Source: Algibacter pacificus
GTDB taxonomy: Bacteria; Bacteroidota; Bacteroidia; Flavobacteriales; Flavobacteriaceae
Length of the DNA: 64,000 bases
Direction of reading: 5' to 3'
Assembly (NCBI RefSeq): GCF_008033385.1
Contig: NZ_VOGY01000005.1
Location: forward strand, 248,001-312,000
Shown here: piece by piece, positions 25,713-35,405 of the stretch
Layout of the letters: every line of letters starts with the position of its first letter
Position numbering within the stretch: the first letter of the stretch is position 1
Position numbers and translations under genes: made by a program
The notes under the pieces: generated by a model
What the model saw: only the letters and a program-made list of their open reading frames with translations
Databases searched by the model: none
What the model was told of the DNA's origin: nothing

Positions 25713-26201
25713 ATGAAGACGCTCTCAAAAATAGCTTTAGGTGGTGGTTGTCATTGGTGCACCGAGGCTGTTTTTCAAGCTTTAAAAGGTGTTGTAAAAG
25801 TAGAACAAGGTTATGTGGCTTCCGTTGAAGGAAACACCTCGTTTTCCGAAGCTGTGATTGTTCATTTTAATGAAGAAAAGATTGCTTTATCAGTTTTAAT
25901 TGAAATTCATTTGTATACCCATAAAAGCACGAGTAATCATTCTATGCGCGATAAGTATCGATCTGCGGTTTATACATTTTCCGAAGTACAAGAAAAGAAA
26001 GCTATTCACATTTTAAATGATTTTAAAAATATTTTTGAAGACGAAATAATCACTGAAATTTTACCTTTTTCAGAATTTAAAGCATCGCGAGAGGCCATTC
26101 AAAATTATTATAAAAAGAATCCCGAAAAACCATTTTGCAAACAGTTTATTAACCCGAAATTAAAAGTATTAGTCGACAAATTTTCAAAATATGTTAATTA
26201 A
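25713..26201 (+). CDS. Divergent MsrA-like protein
   Basis: A 162-residue paralogue of MsrA. The active-site cysteine is kept but the motif reads GGGCHWCTEAVF, with histidine instead of the phenylalanine that shapes the methyl pocket. The usual THDPT and GTQYRS segments are changed to YTHKSTSNHS and DKYRSAVY, so several substrate-binding residues are lost. A C-terminal cysteine remains (PFCKQF). It may have another substrate or low activity. It starts 9 bases after the aldo-keto reductase gene, clearly in the same operon as canonical msrA and msrB. Confidence 0.85.
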   Translation: MKTLSKIALGGGCHWCTEAVFQALKGVVKVEQGYVASVEGNTSFSEAVIVHFNEEKIALSVLIEIHLYTHKSTSNHSMRDKYRSAVYTFSEVQEKKAIHILNDFKNIFEDEIITEILPFSEFKASREAIQNYYKKNPEKPFCKQFINPKLKVLVDKFSKYVN

Positions 26202-26247
26202 TGTTAAGGAAACCGATTTATAAACGACTGATATTCAAAATTAATTC

Positions 26248-27471
26248 ATGAGGAGCACTAGACTAAAAATAGAAAATAAAAAAGGCTTAATGTTACAGGC
26301 ACAATTAGAGTTGCCGGCAAACCAAAAGCCGAATCATTATGCCATTTTTGCACATTGTTTTACATGTACAAGTTCGTTAGGTGCTGTAAAAAATATTAGC
26401 CGCGCCTTAACAAATTATGGTTTTGGAGTAGTACGTTTCGATTTTACAGGTTTAGGAAGAAGTGAAGGTGAATTTGCCGATAGTCATTTTTCGGCTAATG
26501 TTGAAGATTTGATAGCTGTGAGTGATTTTATGTCGTCTAATTATGGCGCACCATCGTTGTTGGTTGGGCATTCTTTAGGTGGAGCAGCAGTGCTTTCGGC
26601 CGCAGCAAAGTTGGATCATGTAAAAGCCGTTGCAACCATTGGAGCACCATCTACTGTAAGTCATGTTACGCATTTATTTTCTCACGGTATAGATGCCGTA
26701 AAAGATAAAGGAGAAGTTGAAGTTAATATTGGGGGAAGGCCTTTTAAAATTGATAACGAGTTTGTTGAAGATTTTGGTAAAACCGATTTGCCGTCCATCG
26801 TTAAGGGCTTAAGAAAACCGCTGTTAATTATGCATGCGCCAACAGATCAGGTGGTGGGGATTAAAAATGCCGAAGAACTTTATCATAAAGCACAGCACCC
26901 AAAAAGTTTTGTAACTTTAGATGATGCCGACCATTTATTATCAAATTCAAGAGATAGTATTTATGCGGGAAATATGATTGGAACTTGGGTGCAACGTTAT
27001 TTTAAGCCTCAAGAAAATGATATGTTGGAAACCAATGGCGAACAACTTGTTGGGCATTTAAATCTTACTGAAGATCATTTTACTACTAACATACAGTCCA
27101 AAAACCACAGCATGATTGCCGATGAGCCAGCCTCTATTGGTGGTGATGATTTTGGCCCTTCGCCTTACGAATATTTAAATGCGGCTTTGGTAGCTTGCAC
27201 AGCTATGACATTAAAAATGTATGCCGAACGTAAAAAATGGGATTTACAAGAGGTTTTTGTTTACGTGACACATTCTAAAAAACATAGTGACGATTTAGGT
27301 TTAGATTTGGAAAAACCATCCTATTTAGATCATATCACCAAAAAAATTAAGTTGGTTGGAGATTTAGATGAGACTCAAAAAGCACGATTAAAAGATATTT
27401 CATCACGCTGCCCAGTGCATAAAACACTAGCGAGTGGCGTTATTTTTAATACCACTCTTATAGAGGAATAA
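26248..27471 (+). CDS. Alpha/beta hydrolase fused to OsmC-like peroxidase domain
   Basis: A 407-residue two-domain protein. Residues 1-260: alpha/beta hydrolase with nucleophile elbow [12 protein letters not shown], an HCFTC oxyanion region and the C-terminal histidine in DDADHLLSN. Residues 270-407: OsmC/Ohr fold with the two redox cysteines in [12 protein letters not shown] and [10 protein letters not shown], which reduce organic hydroperoxides. The fusion is a known architecture (hydrolase-OsmC) and its combined substrate is unclear; one idea is cleavage plus reduction of acyl peroxides. It is the last gene of the redox-repair run that starts with msrB. Confidence 0.92.
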   Translation: MRSTRLKIENKKGLMLQAQLELPANQKPNHYAIFAHCFTCTSSLGAVKNISRALTNYGFGVVRFDFTGLGRSEGEFADSHFSANVEDLIAVSDFMSSNYGAPSLLVGHSLGGAAVLSAAAKLDHVKAVATIGAPSTVSHVTHLFSHGIDAVKDKGEVEVNIGGRPFKIDNEFVEDFGKTDLPSIVKGLRKPLLIMHAPTDQVVGIKNAEELYHKAQHPKSFVTLDDADHLLSNSRDSIYAGNMIGTWVQRYFKPQENDMLETNGEQLVGHLNLTEDHFTTNIQSKNHSMIADEPASIGGDDFGPSPYEYLNAALVACTAMTLKMYAERKKWDLQEVFVYVTHSKKHSDDLGLDLEKPSYLDHITKKIKLVGDLDETQKARLKDISSRCPVHKTLASGVIFNTTLIEE

Positions 27472-27568
27472 GCATTCTACTGCCTTGGTGTTTATAATGG
27501 TTTGGACTATTAAATTGATTAAGGTCGTTTTCTTAAGTGATATCATCAAGATTCTCTTTTTAAACAAT

Positions 27569-27576
27569 TATTTTTG
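27569..27576 (+). promoter_or_regulatory. -7 element (TATTTTTG) for metallophosphatase gene
   Basis: Fits TAnnTTTG, 22 bases before the ATG at 27599; no TTTG/TTG at the expected -33 distance. Confidence 0.4.
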
Positions 27577-27598
27577 TAAAAATTAATATCCGTTAATT

Positions 27599-30500
27599 AT
27601 GACTAAAACTTTACGCTACATTATATTATCTTTTTTAGTGTTTTTTATAAATGCCTGTGCCACTTATAAAACGCAAATTAATGATGTTGCAAATGTTCAG
27701 TTTCCTAATAAAGAACTTAGTTATTCGTTTTATTTAATTGGCGATGCAGGAAATTCTCCAATAGGTTCGGAATCTGCGGGACTTAAGGCTTTCAGAAATG
27801 AAATTAATAATGCACCAGAGCAAAGCACCGTATTGTTTTTAGGTGATAATATCTACCCAAAAGGGTTTCCGAAAAAAAGCGACAAAGGTCGTGAATTTGC
27901 AGAATATCAAATGAAAATTCAAACGGATGCTGTAAAGAATTTTAAAGGTGAAACTATTTTTATTCCGGGAAATCACGATTGGTATAGTGATGGGTTAAAA
28001 GGTTTAAAACGTCAAGAAAATTATGTTGAAGACGTTTTAGGGAAAAACACCTTTTTACCTGAAAATGGCTGCCCGATTGAGAAAGTAGAAATTTCCGATG
28101 ATGTTGAAATAATTATTGTAGATACCGAATGGTATTTGACTAATTGGGATAACCACCCAACAATGAACGATGATTGCGAAATAAAAACGCGGTCGCAATT
28201 TTTTGAAGAATTGGAAAGTTTGATAAAAAAAGCGAGAGGAAAATCGACCATACTGGCCTTGCATCATCCCATGTTTACTAATGGTTCGCACGGTGGTGAG
28301 TATAGTTTTAATTCAACTTTAAAACCCATACCGGTATTAGGAAGTTTAAAAAATTTACTTCGAAAAACTACTGGAGTTTCCCCTGCTGATTTACAAAATA
28401 AAAGATACAATGAATTAAAAAAGCGTGTGGTTACATTGGCTCAAGAAAACGAAAAAGTAATTTTGGTTTCAGGTCACGAGCATAATTTACAGTATTTAGA
28501 GCAGAGCAATTTAGTACAAATAATTAGTGGTGCTGGATCTAAATCTACGCCAACTAGAAATGTGAACGATGCTTTTTCTACAAGTGAAGCTGGTTATGCT
28601 CGATTGGATATTTTTAAAGACGGTTCATCATTTGTTCGGTTTTATTCAGCTAAAGAAAATAAAGTTGTTTATCAAACAGAAGTGTATGGACCAGATATTA
28701 GAGAAGATAAATCAATTTACGAAAATACATTTCCTAAAACAGAAACAGCATCTATTTATAGCGCCGATGAGGTGGATAAAGGTGGTTTTCATAAAGCCAT
28801 TTGGGGCGATCGTTACCGCGAATTTTATGGCACAAAAATAGAAGCGCCTACGGTAAATTTAGATACTTTATTTGGAGGTTTATCGCCGTACAGAAAAGGG
28901 GGTGGGCACCAATCTAAATCTTTGCATTTAATCGATGAAAACGGAAAACGCTATGTGATGCGGGCACTTAGAAAAAGTGCTACGGTGTATTTACAGGCTA
29001 TGGCGTTTAAAGATCAATTTATAAAAGGCGAATTTGAAGGCACCTTAACCGAGAGTATTCTTTTAGATTTTTACACGGGATCTCACCCTTATGCAGCCTT
29101 TGTAACCGGCGATTTATCCGATGCGGTTCAATTATTTCACACCAATCCAACATTGTATTATGTGCCAAAACAAAAGGCATTGGAAGATTTTAATACTAGC
29201 TTTGGTGATGAGTTATATATGATTGAAGAACATGTTTCCGATGGTCATGGCGAAGTCGCTAGTTTTGGTTATGCTAACAAAATTGAAAGCACTTCCGATT
29301 TAATGAAAAAACTTCGAAAAGACGAAAAGTATCAAGTTGATGAAGTTACTTTCCTTAGAGCCCGTTTATTCGATATGGTTATTGGAGACTGGGACAGACA
29401 CACCGACCAATGGCGTTGGGCTGAGTTTGAAAATAAAGAAACCAACCAAGTGATTTATAAACCTATTCCACGAGATCGGGATCAGGTATTTTCCATTATG
29501 GGCGATGGTGGATTAATGCAAATAGCCACTCGAATTATTCCGCCTTTAAAACTTATGGAAGGCTTTGATGATGATGTTAGAAATATTAAAGGTTTCAATT
29601 TTAGTCCGTATTCTTTGGATATTGCTTTACTAAATAAAACGAGTAAAGCCCAATGGGAAGAACAAATTAAGTTCATTCAAGACCATTTAACCGAAAGCGT
29701 TATTGATAAGGCTTTTACTAATTTTCCGAAGGAAGTCCGAGAGGAATCCATTGCAGAAATTAAGAAAACGTTTATCGAGCGTATTAAAAATTTATCAACC
29801 TACGGCATGGACTATTACGAGGTTATAAACCATTGCGTAGTGATTGTAGGTACAGATAAAGATGATTTATTTGAAATTGAAAGATTGCCAAATGGTACAA
29901 CAAAGGTAACGGCAAGCCGAATAAAAAATGGTGAAAAAGGAATGGTGTTTTTTGAGAATACTTATTCGAAAGAAGACACTAAAGAAATTTGGGTTTACGG
30001 TTTAGATGATGAAGATGAATTTAAAGTTTTTGGTAGTGGAGACCACTTTATTAAAGTACGTTTAATTGGGGGACAAAATAACGATACCTATACTGTTGAA
30101 AATGGTAAAAAAGTGCGATTCTACGATTTTAAATCGAAAAAAAATACCATCGAAACAAATTTAGGAAGCAATAAACTCACCGATGATTATGAAACCAATG
30201 TCTACGATTTTAGAAAATTAAAAAACAGTACCAATCAATTAGTTCCTATTATAGGTGCTAATCCAGACGATGGGTTTAAAATGGGGGTTTTAAATACGCA
30301 TACAAATTATGGTTTCGATCGTAACCCATTTAGTTCGCAACATATTTTTGGAGCAGCCTATTATTTTGCAACTAGCGGATTTGATTTTGAATATACAGGC
30401 GAGTTTGCCAATGTTTTAGGATCATGGAATTTAGGGTTAAATGCTAAATTTACAAGCTCCAATTATGCTATTAACTTCTTCGGTTTTGGTAACAGTACTC

Positions 30501-31303
30501 CCAATTTAAATGTGGACGATGAGGATACTTATAGTTTAGATTATAACCGTGTTAAATATAGTACACTGTCTTTTGCGCCGTCTTTAAATTGGCGTAGTCA
30601 TTTAGGGAGCCATATAAAAGTAAGTGTAAGTTATGAGGATATAGAGGTTGAAGAATCATCCAATAGATTTATAAATACATTTTATATTGAAAATGGTGCT
30701 GAAAATCATAAGAAATTTTTAGGCGCCAATGCGTTGTATTCTTATCAAAACAAAGATAATAAGGCGTTCCCAACCTTAGGAATGCAAACGAGTTTACAGG
30801 TTGGGTATAAAACAAATGTAGATGAATCTAAAGGGTTTGGATATGTAATTCCAGAACTTGGTTTCGATTATAAACTCATTAAGAGTGGGAATTTGGTATT
30901 AGCAACGAATGCCAAAGCGCATCTTATTTTTGGCGATGATTTCGAGTTTTATCAAGCCGCAAATATTGGGGCTAATAATGGTTTACGTGGGTATAGAAAC
31001 GAACGGTTTTCGGGTAAAAATTCGTTTTACCAAAGCACCGATTTACGTTTAAATCTTACCGAAGTTCGTACGGCTTTTTTACCTTTAAAAATAGGTGTTT
31101 ATGGTGGTTTCGATTATGGTCGTGTTTGGATTGATAACCATTTAGTTCTCGATGGTAATGCCGCATTTAATTCCAATAAATGGAATACTTCTATGGGTGG
31201 AGGTGTGTTTGCCAATGCCTCAGATGTTGTAACTTTAAATGTATCGGCCTTTAATAGTGACGATGGTTTGCGCTTCGCTTTTAAAGTTGGTTTTGGGTTT
31301 TAA
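27599..31303 (+). CDS. Lipoprotein metallophosphatase fused to C-terminal outer-membrane beta-barrel
   Basis: A 1234-residue protein. The signal sequence ends in a lipobox-like FFINAC. Residues 45-350 are a calcineurin-type phosphoesterase with all metal motifs: GDAGNS, LGDNIYP, PGNHDW, LALHHPMF and SGHEHN. A middle part of about 500 residues has no family I can name (it includes IGDWDRHTDQWRW and IPRDRDQVF, somewhat kinase- or hydrolase-like acidic clusters). The last 330 residues alternate as beta strands, contain the Omp85-type GLRGYRNERFSG and end GFGF, as expected for insertion by BAM. It should sit in the outer membrane with the phosphatase exposed to the periplasm or surface. Substrate unknown. 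Confidence 0.85.
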   Translation: MTKTLRYIILSFLVFFINACATYKTQINDVANVQFPNKELSYSFYLIGDAGNSPIGSESAGLKAFRNEINNAPEQSTVLFLGDNIYPKGFPKKSDKGREFAEYQMKIQTDAVKNFKGETIFIPGNHDWYSDGLKGLKRQENYVEDVLGKNTFLPENGCPIEKVEISDDVEIIIVDTEWYLTNWDNHPTMNDDCEIKTRSQFFEELESLIKKARGKSTILALHHPMFTNGSHGGEYSFNSTLKPIPVLGSLKNLLRKTTGVSPADLQNKRYNELKKRVVTLAQENEKVILVSGHEHNLQYLEQSNLVQIISGAGSKSTPTRNVNDAFSTSEAGYARLDIFKDGSSFVRFYSAKENKVVYQTEVYGPDIREDKSIYENTFPKTETASIYSADEVDKGGFHKAIWGDRYREFYGTKIEAPTVNLDTLFGGLSPYRKGGGHQSKSLHLIDENGKRYVMRALRKSATVYLQAMAFKDQFIKGEFEGTLTESILLDFYTGSHPYAAFVTGDLSDAVQLFHTNPTLYYVPKQKALEDFNTSFGDELYMIEEHVSDGHGEVASFGYANKIESTSDLMKKLRKDEKYQVDEVTFLRARLFDMVIGDWDRHTDQWRWAEFENKETNQVIYKPIPRDRDQVFSIMGDGGLMQIATRIIPPLKLMEGFDDDVRNIKGFNFSPYSLDIALLNKTSKAQWEEQIKFIQDHLTESVIDKAFTNFPKEVREESIAEIKKTFIERIKNLSTYGMDYYEVINHCVVIVGTDKDDLFEIERLPNGTTKVTASRIKNGEKGMVFFENTYSKEDTKEIWVYGLDDEDEFKVFGSGDHFIKVRLIGGQNNDTYTVENGKKVRFYDFKSKKNTIETNLGSNKLTDDYETNVYDFRKLKNSTNQLVPIIGANPDDGFKMGVLNTHTNYGFDRNPFSSQHIFGAAYYFATSGFDFEYTGEFANVLGSWNLGLNAKFTSSNYAINFFGFGNSTPNLNVDDEDTYSLDYNRVKYSTLSFAPSLNWRSHLGSHIKVSVSYEDIEVEESSNRFINTFYIENGAENHKKFLGANALYSYQNKDNKAFPTLGMQTSLQVGYKTNVDESKGFGYVIPELGFDYKLIKSGNLVLATNAKAHLIFGDDFEFYQAANIGANNGLRGYRNERFSGKNSFYQSTDLRLNLTEVRTAFLPLKIGVYGGFDYGRVWIDNHLVLDGNAAFNSNKWNTSMGGGVFANASDVVTLNVSAFNSDDGLRFAFKVGFGF

Positions 31304-31310
31304 AAACACA

Positions 31311-32156
31311 TTATTTTAAATGGAATTGATATAAATTCCCTTCGCTACCATGGGCTTTTTCGTCTGTAATATATAGCGTGTTGTTGTTGTTAAAACATAT
31401 ACTTTCCTTTTGAGAGATGCGTCCATTAAGTGGTATTTCAGTAGATGTTCCGTTAAAGAAATCGTCACCTTTAAAATTTGTAAAGGTCCAAACCGATTTC
31501 GGACTTAACAATACAACCGTTTTACCATCGTCACTAATATCAGCCGATGTAATCCAGCAATCCATATCGCTACAGGTATTAAATGTTCCTAAAAGTTCGG
31601 CAACATGTTTCCCTTTTTTAGCAGGAACTTTGTATAAAGTGGTTTTCCCAAAATCCTTTTCTACTCGGCTTTTTGTAAATAAGTAAAAGTTGCCATTGAA
31701 ATAGAAAAAGGCTTCACAATCAAAATATAAGTTTTTATTTTTAGGTGGAAATTTCTTTTGGTTGGGGTAGCTAAAAGAAATACGATCAACGTCAATTTTA
31801 CCTTTGTCGTTTAAGGCTTTCTTTTTAACTTTTAATATGGATAGGTTTTTACGTTTACTATCGTTGTTTCCAAAATCACCAATATAAAGATTGCCTTCTT
31901 CATCCGAAGTTAAATCTTCCCAATCGTTATTTTTTGCGTCTATTTTTAATTCTTCTTTTATGTTGCCTTTAGCTGAAACACCGTATAATTTTGATGCATT
32001 CCCACCGTCATTCAACATCCAAATATAATCGGAGTTTACTGTGGTTTCCGTTCCAGAAACTTCATCTAAAGATTTCGGTAATTCGGCAAGAAATTTAATG
32101 TTCTCATTTTCGCAACTTGCGTTTAAGATTAATAATAATATAATAAGTTTGTTCAT
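31311..32156 (-). CDS. Hypothetical lipoprotein, beta-propeller-like
   Basis: A 281-residue protein with a short signal sequence and lipobox LNASC, hence an envelope lipoprotein. The mature part shows repeated strand pairs with aspartate-rich turns (YIWMLNDGGNASKLYG, NLYIGDFGNND, TLYITDEKAHGSEGNLYQFHL), suggestive of a beta-propeller. DSMDCWITSADIS-like cysteines (NTCSDMDCW) could form a disulfide. No catalytic motif. It is convergent with the metallophosphatase gene with only 7 bases between stops. Function unknown. Confidence 0.75.
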   Translation of the reverse strand: MNKLIILLLILNASCENENIKFLAELPKSLDEVSGTETTVNSDYIWMLNDGGNASKLYGVSAKGNIKEELKIDAKNNDWEDLTSDEEGNLYIGDFGNNDSKRKNLSILKVKKKALNDKGKIDVDRISFSYPNQKKFPPKNKNLYFDCEAFFYFNGNFYLFTKSRVEKDFGKTTLYKVPAKKGKHVAELLGTFNTCSDMDCWITSADISDDGKTVVLLSPKSVWTFTNFKGDDFFNGTSTEIPLNGRISQKESICFNNNNTLYITDEKAHGSEGNLYQFHLK

Positions 32157-32203
32157 TTATGCTTTAAAATTTAAATGGTAAATTTACTGAGTTTTTTAAA
32201 CTT

Positions 32204-33415
32204 ATGAAGGAATACAATGTTATAATTATTGGAGGAGGTGCTGCAGGTTTTTTTAGTGCTATTAATATTGCGGAACAAAACCCCGATTTAAAAGTGGCTA
32301 TTTTAGAACGTGGTGGCGAAGTACTTACCAAGGTTAAGGTTTCTGGTGGCGGACGCTGTAATGTTACGCATGCCGAATTTATGCCAGAAGAATTGGTGAA
32401 AAATTATCCGCGAGGTGAAAAGGAATTGCGTGGACCGTTCCATCAATTTATGACGGGCGATACTATTGAATGGTTTGAAAACAGAGGCGTACCGCTTAAA
32501 ATCGAAGACGATGGACGTATGTTTCCCGAAAGTAACTCCTCTCAAACTATTATAGATTGTTTTTTAGGTGAAGCAGAAAAATATGGCGTAGCAATTTTTA
32601 AGAATCACGCCGTAAAAACGATAACACATTTCGAATCTTCATATCAAATTGAAACCACTCAAGGTGATTTTTCAGCAGAAAAAGTGGTGATTGCTACAGG
32701 AAGTAATCCTAAAATTTGGAAAGTTTTAGAAGGCTTAGGGCATACGGTTTCTCAGCCTGTACCGTCGCTTTTTACATTCAACATAAAAGATGAGCGCATT
32801 ACGGAGATTCCCGGTGTGGTGGCTTTAAACGTAGAAATAAAGGTGGTAAATACTAATTTAAGGAGTGAAGGGCCGTTATTAATTACGCATTGGGGCATGA
32901 GTGCGCCTGCCATCTTAAAGTTATCTGCTTTTGGGGCGATAGAATTAGCAAAACGGGATTATAAATTTCAAATTGAAGTTAATTTTATTCGTCAGGATTT
33001 TGAAAGTTGTTTAGATGTTTTAAAAACAACGAAACAGGATTTAGCAAAAAAAACGGTTTTTAAATCTACGGAATTCGATTTACCAAAACGCCTTTGGCAT
33101 AAATTGGTTTTGGCTTCGCAAATAACCACCGAAACCCGTTGGGCAGATTTAAATAAAATGCAATTGGAAGCTTTAACAAATCAGTTAACCGCTGCCGTTT
33201 TTAGTGTCGATGGAAAGAGCACCTTTAAAGAAGAATTTGTTACGGCCGGTGGAGTGAATTTAAAAGAAGTGAATTTTAAAACCTTTGAAAGTAAAAAACA
33301 CGAAAATCTCTATTTCGCTGGTGAAGTTTTAAATATTGATGCCGTTACAGGTGGTTTTAATTTTCAGAATGCTTGGACCGGCGGATTTATTGTGGCTAAG
33401 GCTATTTCTAGTTAG
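32204..33415 (+). CDS. HI0933/YhiN-type flavoprotein
   Basis: A 403-residue FAD-dependent oxidoreductase. The N-terminal Rossmann motif is IIIGGGAAGFFSAI, followed by KVKVSGGGRCNVTH, which is the hallmark of this family, and a C-terminal FAD contact TAGGVNLKEVN...GEVLNIDAVTGGFNFQNAWTGG. Family members bind FAD; a physiological substrate is not established. No partner genes are adjacent; a terminator follows. Confidence 0.9.
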   Translation: MKEYNVIIIGGGAAGFFSAINIAEQNPDLKVAILERGGEVLTKVKVSGGGRCNVTHAEFMPEELVKNYPRGEKELRGPFHQFMTGDTIEWFENRGVPLKIEDDGRMFPESNSSQTIIDCFLGEAEKYGVAIFKNHAVKTITHFESSYQIETTQGDFSAEKVVIATGSNPKIWKVLEGLGHTVSQPVPSLFTFNIKDERITEIPGVVALNVEIKVVNTNLRSEGPLLITHWGMSAPAILKLSAFGAIELAKRDYKFQIEVNFIRQDFESCLDVLKTTKQDLAKKTVFKSTEFDLPKRLWHKLVLASQITTETRWADLNKMQLEALTNQLTAAVFSVDGKSTFKEEFVTAGGVNLKEVNFKTFESKKHENLYFAGEVLNIDAVTGGFNFQNAWTGGFIVAKAISS

Positions 33416-33456
33416 AATACGTTTTTATCGACATATAGCGTTCATTATAATGCATA

Positions 33457-33486
33457 AAAAAACCACCCAATTAAAGGTGGTTTTTT
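33457..33486. terminator. Bidirectional terminator
   Basis: AAAAAACCACC / GGTGGTTTTTT (33457-33467 with 33476-33486) between the convergent flavoprotein and small lipoprotein genes. Confidence 0.85.
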
Positions 33487-33510
33487 CGTTTTGTTTAAAG
33501 TAATAATAAA

Positions 33511-33915
33511 TTAGTTTTTTAATTTATTAGCTTCAGCTTTCACAGCATCGGCAGCTTTATCTATTTTTTTTCCTGCAGCATCAACCGTTTTATTAACAGC
33601 TTCTCCAGTTGCTTTAGCGGCATCATTTACAGCTTCTCCTGCTTTGTTAGCAGTGTTTTCTGCAGCATCAACGGTTTTGTCAATAGCATTTCCTGTTGCT
33701 TCAGTAGCACCTTCTAAAGCTTCTTCAGTAGCTTCGGTTGCATTTTTAACAGCATCACTTGTAGTTTCAGCAGCATCTTCTATCGCGTTTTCAGTAGCTT
33801 CAGCAGCATTTTCCATAGCATCTTTAATAGAGTCACCTTTTTTCTCATCTCTACATGATGTAAAAGACATGCCTAAAGCTACTAATAGAGCTGCGCTAAA
33901 TAATAATTTTTTCAT
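33511..33915 (-). CDS. Small lipoprotein with LEA-like alanine/lysine/glutamate repeats
   Basis: A 134-residue protein: signal peptide with lipobox FTSC (cysteine at 21), then an unbroken amphipathic stretch of degenerate repeats with the pattern (E/D)A-A-E-(A/T)-T-x-(N/D)-A-(I/V)-(D/E/K), e.g. NAAEATENAIEDAAE and KAGEAVNDAAKATGEAVN. Such 11-residue-like repeats are seen in LEA proteins and apolipoprotein-like helices that protect membranes or proteins from drying, or act as envelope spacers. Composition is almost free of aromatic residues and proline. Function by family is not proven. Single gene, ending at a bidirectional terminator. Confidence 0.75.
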   Translation of the reverse strand: MKKLLFSAALLVALGMSFTSCRDEKKGDSIKDAMENAAEATENAIEDAAETTSDAVKNATEATEEALEGATEATGNAIDKTVDAAENTANKAGEAVNDAAKATGEAVNKTVDAAGKKIDKAADAVKAEANKLKN

Positions 33916-34013
33916 TTTTTTTGTGTTTTAGAGTGTTAATTTTAATTATGAAATTAATACCTAAATTGAAAAAAAGGGTTAATTATAGTTTCGCTTTTAG
34001 TATCAAATTCATG

Positions 34014-35276
34014 CTATATACGTAGATAGTCTAGTATTTGGATGACGGCACCTTTGTTTTTTTTGATATATTTTGAATTATTTTCGCCAGACGACGTTCT
34101 AAAGATTGAATTTTCAATCAATTTATCCAAAATTGCATTAAATTCTTGCTGAGTTTCAACTGAAAACAATCCTTTTATGTCTATCATAGCCTGGGCTTCT
34201 GGAAAATTTTTATGGTTTTTTCCTATAATAATAGGAATGCCAAATACGGCGGGCTCTAAAGTGTTGTGTAGTCCTGTGTTTCCCATGGCGCCACCAACGT
34301 AGGCAATATCGGCGTAGTTGTAAATTTTAGTAAGTATACCAATAGTGTTTACAATAAATACCTTGGCATTTTTTAGGTTAGCTCGGTCTTTTTCGGAATA
34401 TAAAACCGTATCCACTTTTAAGTTTTCTTGTAACTGATTTATTTGTCCATCTTTTATATTATGTGGTGCAATTATAAATTTGATGTCTGCTGAAGGTTTT
34501 GAATTTATATAATTAGAAAGCATTTTTTCGCCCTCAGGCCAGGTGCTTCCAGCAACAATACAAAGTTTATTGTCTTTAAAGGTTTCAATAAAATCGAGTG
34601 TATTATCCAATTCTAATTGGCTATAAACACGATCGAAACGGGTATCTCCAGATACCGAAACGGCATTATAGTTTATAGATTCAAGTAAATGTTTAGAGGT
34701 TTCATTTTGTGTAAAAATATGTTCGAAAGCAAATAACGCCCCGCGTAAATTTCCGCCATAGCATTTAAAATACGATTGATTTTTTCTAAAAGCCGCCGAA
34801 ATAAGAATAGCGCGTAAGTGTCTTCGTTTTACTTCATTTAAAAAATTTGGCCAAATATCATATTTCACAAAAATAGTGAGTTCGGGGTTTACGATATCTA
34901 AAAAGTTTTTGGCGTTCTTTTTAGTGTCCATGGGTAAATAGACCACAATATCTGCAATGGGCGAATTTTTTCTAATTTCATATCCCGAAGGAGAAAAAAA
35001 TGAAAGTACAATTTTATGCTTTGTATAATGTGCTCGTAGTTTTTTAAATACGGGTAAACCTTGCTCGTATTCCCCTAAAGAAGCACAATGAAACCAGAGG
35101 GTTTTATCGGTTTTACCAAGTCCTGTATTTAATGTTTTAAACGTGTTTTTTCTGCCCATGACACCACTTTTAATTTTGGCGTTAAATGGAGCAATAGCTT
35201 TTAAAGCTAAATCGGCTAAATGGATGAGTATGTTATAAATAAAACGCAACTTTTTTTCTTTGCTGCTAAAATACAT
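34014..35276 (-). CDS. waaA: 3-deoxy-D-manno-octulosonic acid (Kdo) transferase
   Basis: A 420-residue GT30 glycosyltransferase adding Kdo to lipid A precursor at the inner leaflet. N-terminal membrane anchor (about 8-25), the catalytic-base glutamate in HCASLGEYEQG, SPSGYEI, and the C-terminal sugar-nucleotide part AYVGGAMGNTGLHNTLEPAVFGIPIIIG are present. Length is typical. Divergent from the DegT/galE operon that also serves envelope polysaccharide synthesis. Confidence 0.93.
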   Translation of the reverse strand: MYFSSKEKKLRFIYNILIHLADLALKAIAPFNAKIKSGVMGRKNTFKTLNTGLGKTDKTLWFHCASLGEYEQGLPVFKKLRAHYTKHKIVLSFFSPSGYEIRKNSPIADIVVYLPMDTKKNAKNFLDIVNPELTIFVKYDIWPNFLNEVKRRHLRAILISAAFRKNQSYFKCYGGNLRGALFAFEHIFTQNETSKHLLESINYNAVSVSGDTRFDRVYSQLELDNTLDFIETFKDNKLCIVAGSTWPEGEKMLSNYINSKPSADIKFIIAPHNIKDGQINQLQENLKVDTVLYSEKDRANLKNAKVFIVNTIGILTKIYNYADIAYVGGAMGNTGLHNTLEPAVFGIPIIIGKNHKNFPEAQAMIDIKGLFSVETQQEFNAILDKLIENSIFRTSSGENNSKYIKKNKGAVIQILDYLRI

Positions 35277-35293
35277 TCTTTAAAATAAATTGA

Positions 35294-35324
35294 TTGGTTG
35301 GCGTGAATGAATTTTGTAAATTCG
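35294..35324 (+). promoter_or_regulatory. Promoter TTG-N20-TAAATTCG
   Basis: TTG (35294-35296), 20 bases, TAAATTCG (35317-35324), a TTCG variant of the -7 element also seen before the second tRNA-Asp. About 80 bases before the aminotransferase ATG. Confidence 0.45.
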
Positions 35325-35405
35325 TAGCTGTTTAAATTTAAATAAACAAACGAAAGGAGTGCTTTAAAATAAGTCTTTTTTATATAGGGCTTAAATTTAT
35401 TTTAG

